A program made the translations under genes and the position numbers. A stretch of 64,000 nucleotides of DNA from JBAVOR01 sp049692255 (lineage in GTDB: Bacteria > Babelota > Babeliae > Babelales > JACPOV01). Below are positions 60,939 to 64,000 of this stretch, in pieces (the first letter of the stretch is position 1; each line of letters begins with the position of its first letter). The stretch covers positions 1 to 64,000 of the forward strand of contig JBAVOR010000009.1 in assembly GCA_049692255.1 (NCBI GenBank), written 5' to 3'. The notes below the pieces were generated by a model. That model was not told the origin of the DNA, searched no databases, and was given only the letters and a program-made list of their open reading frames with translations.

Positions 60939-61775
60939 TTATTCCCGCACTAACACAATTTTAAAGCCATGCAATGGGCGCTTGAACTGTTTTTTGAGCG
61001 CTTGAAGCAATAAGAATGACATGTTACGCAAAATAGTACGCTCCTGCTCGGGCGTTGCCGCTAATTGCGTGTCAATTGTTACGCGCAAATAATAGTTATT
61101 CGTTTGTGTGGTAAACTGCGCGTTCTGTTTTTCCATTTCATCCAGTACACCACGTACCCATGCAGATGCCGCTTCCACCAGCCCTGCAGTCCAAATTTCA
61201 CGCGGCGGCTTTGGCGTTACATTTGTTTCTGGTGTAGCTTCACCCATTTGCTCCTGATTCATTTCTGCACGATCGTTCATAGCATGATGTGGCAGCTGTT
61301 GCCGGCTACGCTGTGCGCTCGAGTGAGTGACATCTGATGGACGATGCTCTGTGCGCTCAATACGTTCAGGGCGCTGAGGCCTATCTGACGTAGCTTGCCG
61401 CGTTTGTGGGCTTGAATATGGGGATTCTGCGCGTTGTTGTTCAGAAGCTCGTGTGTCTCGCTTTTCAGTAGCTTCATACATTGGTCTGCGTTGTTGCGGC
61501 GCAGCAGGGCGTCTTTCTTCTCGTTTTTGCGCATATGCCGAACTATCGCTCGTGCGTCTACGAGAATCAAACGATTGCGAACGAGCATCTCGTTCTTTTT
61601 GTATTGGTGCACCAAATAAGAGTGCTATTTTTGCTGATTTTGTGGTAAGTCCAAAGAAATTTCTTTGTGCTTCTTCAAATACTTTTACCGTGAATTCTTG
61701 CGGCTTTCCTGCAGCGGTCCATGCTTGCTCAATTGCTTTTGCTACGGACGAAGATTCTTGGATAATCGATTTCAT
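60939..61775 (-). CDS. Jag/KhpB-like RNA-binding protein, reduced form
   Basis: A 278-aa protein directly before mnmE, where Jag (KhpB) commonly lies. The N-terminal 50 residues fit the Jag-N domain (VAKAIEQAW, VKVFEEAQRNFFGLTTKSAKIALLFG). Residues about 55-180 are a disordered linker of Arg, Gln, Ser, Glu and Pro. The last 85 (WVRGVLDEMEKQNAQ, YYLRVTIDTQL, NMSFLLLQALKKQF) may be a diverged KH domain. I see no R3H signature at the end, unlike typical KhpB. The assignment rests on Jag-N and gene order. Confidence 0.65.
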   Translation of the reverse strand: MKSIIQESSSVAKAIEQAWTAAGKPQEFTVKVFEEAQRNFFGLTTKSAKIALLFGAPIQKERDARSQSFDSRRRTSDSSAYAQKREERRPAAPQQRRPMYEATEKRDTRASEQQRAESPYSSPQTRQATSDRPQRPERIERTEHRPSDVTHSSAQRSRQQLPHHAMNDRAEMNQEQMGEATPETNVTPKPPREIWTAGLVEAASAWVRGVLDEMEKQNAQFTTQTNNYYLRVTIDTQLAATPEQERTILRNMSFLLLQALKKQFKRPLHGFKIVLVRE

Positions 61776-62084
61776 AGAATTAAAATTCCAGTCTGAATAT
61801 TAAAAAATTGGTATATTAGTTGAACTATAGTCATATTAAAGAATTCGGTGCTTAAAACAGCGTATCATGAATAGATGGGGCTTTCAATGGCACTACTTAA
61901 CTCTTCGAGTTTCGAAGCGCATGCGTGCTCTATGAATTAATGACTTTTTATTTTTATAGCCCGACTTCGCACATCACGTCCCCATTTTCCACGGCCACCG
62001 TGCTACGTCGTGGCAGCCTCCGCAATCTTACTATTATCGCCAATTCCTTCAGCTGGCGTGCCCAGCCGTAGCCTTGGCGGAGGC
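61776..62084. repeat. Intergenic palindromic (REP-like) region beside tRNA-Gly
   Basis: A 309-base gap. The half near the tRNA is GC-richer than its surroundings. It holds an inverted pair CAGCCTCCGC (62014-62023) and GCGGAGGCTG (62077-62086), whose right arm runs into the CCA end of the tRNA. Between and beside them are GCCAC/GTGGC and GGCGTGCC/AGCCGTAGCC motifs. The rest is AT-rich with no gene or clear promoter for the Jag-like gene. Confidence 0.5.
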
Positions 62085-62159
62085 TGGAGCGGGAAACGGG
62101 ATTTGAACCCGCGACCTTTGCCTTGGCAAGGCAACGCTCTTCCGCTGAGCTATTCCCGC
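62085..62159 (-). tRNA. tRNA-Gly (anticodon GCC)
   Basis: Cloverleaf on the minus strand: acceptor GCGGGAA/TTCCCGC, D arm GCTC/GAGC, anticodon stem TTGCC/GGCAA with loop TTGCCAA, T arm GCGGG/CCCGT with TTCAAAT. Discriminator T and encoded CCA follow. Confidence 0.97.
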
Positions 62160-62375
62160 ATATGGCTTATTATGGTACCAAACAGTCACCAATTGTCAAT
62201 GGGACTTTAGAGAAAATGTACCCTGACTTTTCAATTGATCTAGCCGTACGAAACTAAAAACACTCAATTAAATTTAATAGCCAAGAAATCCACACGTGCA
62301 GTGCAGTTGTACAAAATGGGCATTATCGTTACAGTAAACATGAGATTGCATAACTGATGCTTAAGGAACTGTGAT

Positions 62376-62981
62376 ATGATTTCGTTACTAGAAGGCACCG
62401 TGCAAACGGTATATGATAGTGCCATTACGCTGATGTGTCATGGGATTGGCTTTGAACTGCATGTACCCAATGCTACCAACTATGCTCATCATGAAAAAAT
62501 TACTGTACATACGTACGTTCATTGGAATCAAGAACAGGGTTTCACCTTGTTTGGCTTTCGTTCACTTGAAGAAAAAAAGATATTTTTATTGCTGATCAGC
62601 TGCCAGGGGGTAGGCCCCAAGCTGGCACTGGCAATATTTAATGAGTTAACTATTAATCAACTGATTGATGCACTCGTGAATCGCAAGAATAGTGTACTGA
62701 GCAGCGTAAGCGGGATCGGCGCTAAAAAGGCAGAACTGATCACCTTGCATTTGCATGAAAAAGTTGCACAGCTGGTTGCTACCGGGCAATTGCACGCAAC
62801 AGAAGAAACAAGCCATCTGCAGCAGTTGACCCAAGTGCTCAGCTCGCTCAACTATTCACGGCAAGAAATTGCATCAGTTATCGATCAACTGCGTAGCTCT
62901 ATTAACACACAAGAATCATTCGATCAGTTATTGCGCAAAGCGCTCAGTCTTCTATCTAAAACCCGCGTATCAGGAAATTAA
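62376..62981 (+). CDS. ruvA: Holliday junction helicase subunit RuvA
   Basis: A 201-aa protein with the RuvA opening (MISLLEGTVQTVYDSAITLMCHGIGFELHVP). The two helix-hairpin-helix motifs are CQGVGPKLALAIF and SVSGIGAKKAELITLHL, and domain III is a short helical end. It binds four-way junctions and recruits RuvB. RuvB and RuvC are not adjacent. GGAACTGTGATATG marks the start. A 216-base gap with no gene separates it from tRNA-Gly. Confidence 0.95.
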   Translation: MISLLEGTVQTVYDSAITLMCHGIGFELHVPNATNYAHHEKITVHTYVHWNQEQGFTLFGFRSLEEKKIFLLLISCQGVGPKLALAIFNELTINQLIDALVNRKNSVLSSVSGIGAKKAELITLHLHEKVAQLVATGQLHATEETSHLQQLTQVLSSLNYSRQEIASVIDQLRSSINTQESFDQLLRKALSLLSKTRVSGN

Positions 62982-62983
62982 GC

Positions 62984-64000
62984 ATGATATTCTCTTCCGT
63001 TATTACGTTCTGCTTAACGTATGGCGCAGTAGCGCTTTGTCAGTTAGCTGCTCTTACCACCAGCCTGCTTGTACTCACTGCACTTCTTTTGACATATCTA
63101 TTAAAAGCGCCTCAAATTCGTGCAATACCCCGTTTTTGGCATGTCGTACGCACTGGGGTTCACCATATGCATACGCAATCGGTACACATGATCAGTCCCT
63201 TACAAGCACTATTTAATGCCATGTCAACGTCAATTGGCATTGGAACCATTATTGGCCCATCGATTGCCATTATTATCGGCGGCCCGGGAGCATTGGCATG
63301 GCTTGTGTTGTATGGATTGATAGGATGTGTATTAAAATTTGTTGAAGTAACGCTTGCTCTGCAATATCGCAAAAAAACCGCGCATGGCGATGTGCTCGGT
63401 GGCCCAACACAATATCTTGCCGCCATACATCCGTGGCTTGGTGTATGGTATGCGTATGGCACTATTATTTTATTTACCAGTTGGTCGAGCGTGCAATCAA
63501 ACGTTTTGGCCGATGTGCTTGCGCAAGAGTCTATACCACCCGTTTTTACTGGCTTTCTCACCGCACTCTTGGTATATAGCATGCTTAACGGTGGCGCACG
63601 CCGTATTGCTGCGCTCAATGCCAAGCTCCTGCCATTAATGTCCGCTTTATATGTCAGCTCTGCTGCATATATTTTATTGATAAATAGCAGCATATTACCC
63701 ACTATTATTGCTGATATTTTGTATTACAGCATTCATCCTATGAGCGCCGTGGGAGCATTTTGTGGTGCATCTGTTATGCAAACAATGCAAGCGGGTATTT
63801 ACAAAGGGGTATATATTACAGAGTCGGGCATGGGAACTGCCGCTGTGCCCCATTCATTGGCAAACACACATAACCCTTCAGATCAAGGCATCTTAGCAAT
63901 GATCTCTACTTTTGCCGATACCACTATTTGCACTCTTTCAGGGCTCATGGTTTTAACTACGAATCATTGGCAAACAAATACTATCACCAATACTTTGATG
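62984..64000 (+). CDS. Partial Na+/alanine(glycine) symporter, AGCS family
   Basis: Open from an ATG at 62984 (AGGAAA 8 bases before) to the right edge: 339 residues and no stop. It has many hydrophobic helices and the AGCS markers: FNAMSTSIGIGTIIGPSIAIIIGGPGALAW, LKFVEVTLALQYR, GGPTQYL, then VYITESGMGTAAVPHSLA and NPSDQGILAMISTFADTTICTLSG. Such carriers import small amino acids with sodium. It starts 2 bases after ruvA and is probably co-transcribed. Confidence 0.88.
   Translation, partial: MIFSSVITFCLTYGAVALCQLAALTTSLLVLTALLLTYLLKAPQIRAIPRFWHVVRTGVHHMHTQSVHMISPLQALFNAMSTSIGIGTIIGPSIAIIIGGPGALAWLVLYGLIGCVLKFVEVTLALQYRKKTAHGDVLGGPTQYLAAIHPWLGVWYAYGTIILFTSWSSVQSNVLADVLAQESIPPVFTGFLTALLVYSMLNGGARRIAALNAKLLPLMSALYVSSAAYILLINSSILPTIIADILYYSIHPMSAVGAFCGASVMQTMQAGIYKGVYITESGMGTAAVPHSLANTHNPSDQGILAMISTFADTTICTLSGLMVLTTNHWQTNTITNTLM

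Noticed and set aside
62010..62210. 66-aa plus-strand ORF with KRDLNPRPLPWQGNALPLSYS
   Set aside because: It is the antisense of tRNA-Gly and is not a protein.
1..64000. CRISPR array, rRNA genes, IS transposase or prophage
   Set aside because: I saw no regularly spaced repeats, rRNA-like sequence, transposase or phage structural gene set. The S74 fibres carry signal peptides and stand alone.

Overview
The window reads as chromosomal DNA of a small-genome, Gram-negative-type bacterium that probably lives with a protist host. It has outer-membrane beta-barrels and a very high share of short proteins with N-terminal signal peptides and no recognisable family. It also carries host-interaction style domains (Fic, ankyrin, a secreted NADAR domain, a secreted chitosanase, endosialidase-chaperone fibres). 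Housekeeping genes are scattered singly among them. This style resembles candidate phylum Dependentiae (TM6, Babeliae), but that placement is an inference from gene content. No marker gene was compared with a database. AAGGAG-type ribosome sites are common, and several starts (GTG/TTG) had to be moved from the longest ORF to fit them.

Layout. 0-5.3 kb (minus strand): a partial secreted protein, an Ntn acylase of the choloylglycine hydrolase family, a secreted orphan, an outer-membrane barrel whose last strands are cut off by an apparent frameshift, and an exported Memo-AMMECR1 fusion. 5.3-9.2 kb: a secreted acidic protein with a structured leader, an FKBP isomerase, a methyltransferase, a 3-methyladenine DNA glycosylase, a DUF488 gene between two short direct repeats, and a KGG-repeat stress protein. 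9.2-14.2 kb: about eight secreted or membrane orphans, including a tandem pair of paralogues and one single-ankyrin protein. 14.3-20 kb: uracil-DNA glycosylase, an SDR, a MutT-like Nudix, an HNH endonuclease next to a long inverted repeat, a DHFR-like reductase, and tRNA-Arg(TCT) followed by a HEPN-like gene. 20-27.2 kb: a secreted multidomain GH75-like chitosanase, beta-carbonic anhydrase, CTP synthase and the secreted NADAR protein.

27.2-30.4 kb holds a partial F-type ATP synthase operon (c, b', b, delta, alpha). Subunits a, gamma, beta and epsilon are absent from the window, and the c subunit carries a sodium-type ligand set. 30.6-40.7 kb: a large barrel, RecD2, a degenerate amidase-like gene with a GerMN-like partner, and a giant MscS channel. 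40.9-44.4 kb: two tandem S74 (endosialidase-chaperone) surface fibres with near-identical ends and different middles. 44.4-54.5 kb: M3 peptidase, UvrB, a glycosyltransferase, a transaldolase-like enzyme and LeuRS. 54.7-59.5 kb: a Nudix protein, membrane proteins and two paralogous secreted proteins. A class II Fic protein with a C-terminal winged helix follows. Three clusters of one GCCGATAAA operator-like element sit before the Fic gene and before two neighbouring secreted-protein genes. 59.5-64 kb: secreted thioredoxin, MnmE with a shrunken Jag, tRNA-Gly(GCC), RuvA and a partial Na+/amino-acid symporter.

How it fits together. Repair and translation genes (Ung, AAG, MutT, RecD2, UvrB, RuvA, LeuRS, MnmE, two tRNAs) are the conserved core. 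Between them lie cell-surface and exported proteins that probably face a host. The most system-like locus is the Fic-operator regulon at 56.0-59.1 kb. The sodium-type c ring and the AGCS symporter together suggest that a sodium gradient matters to this cell.
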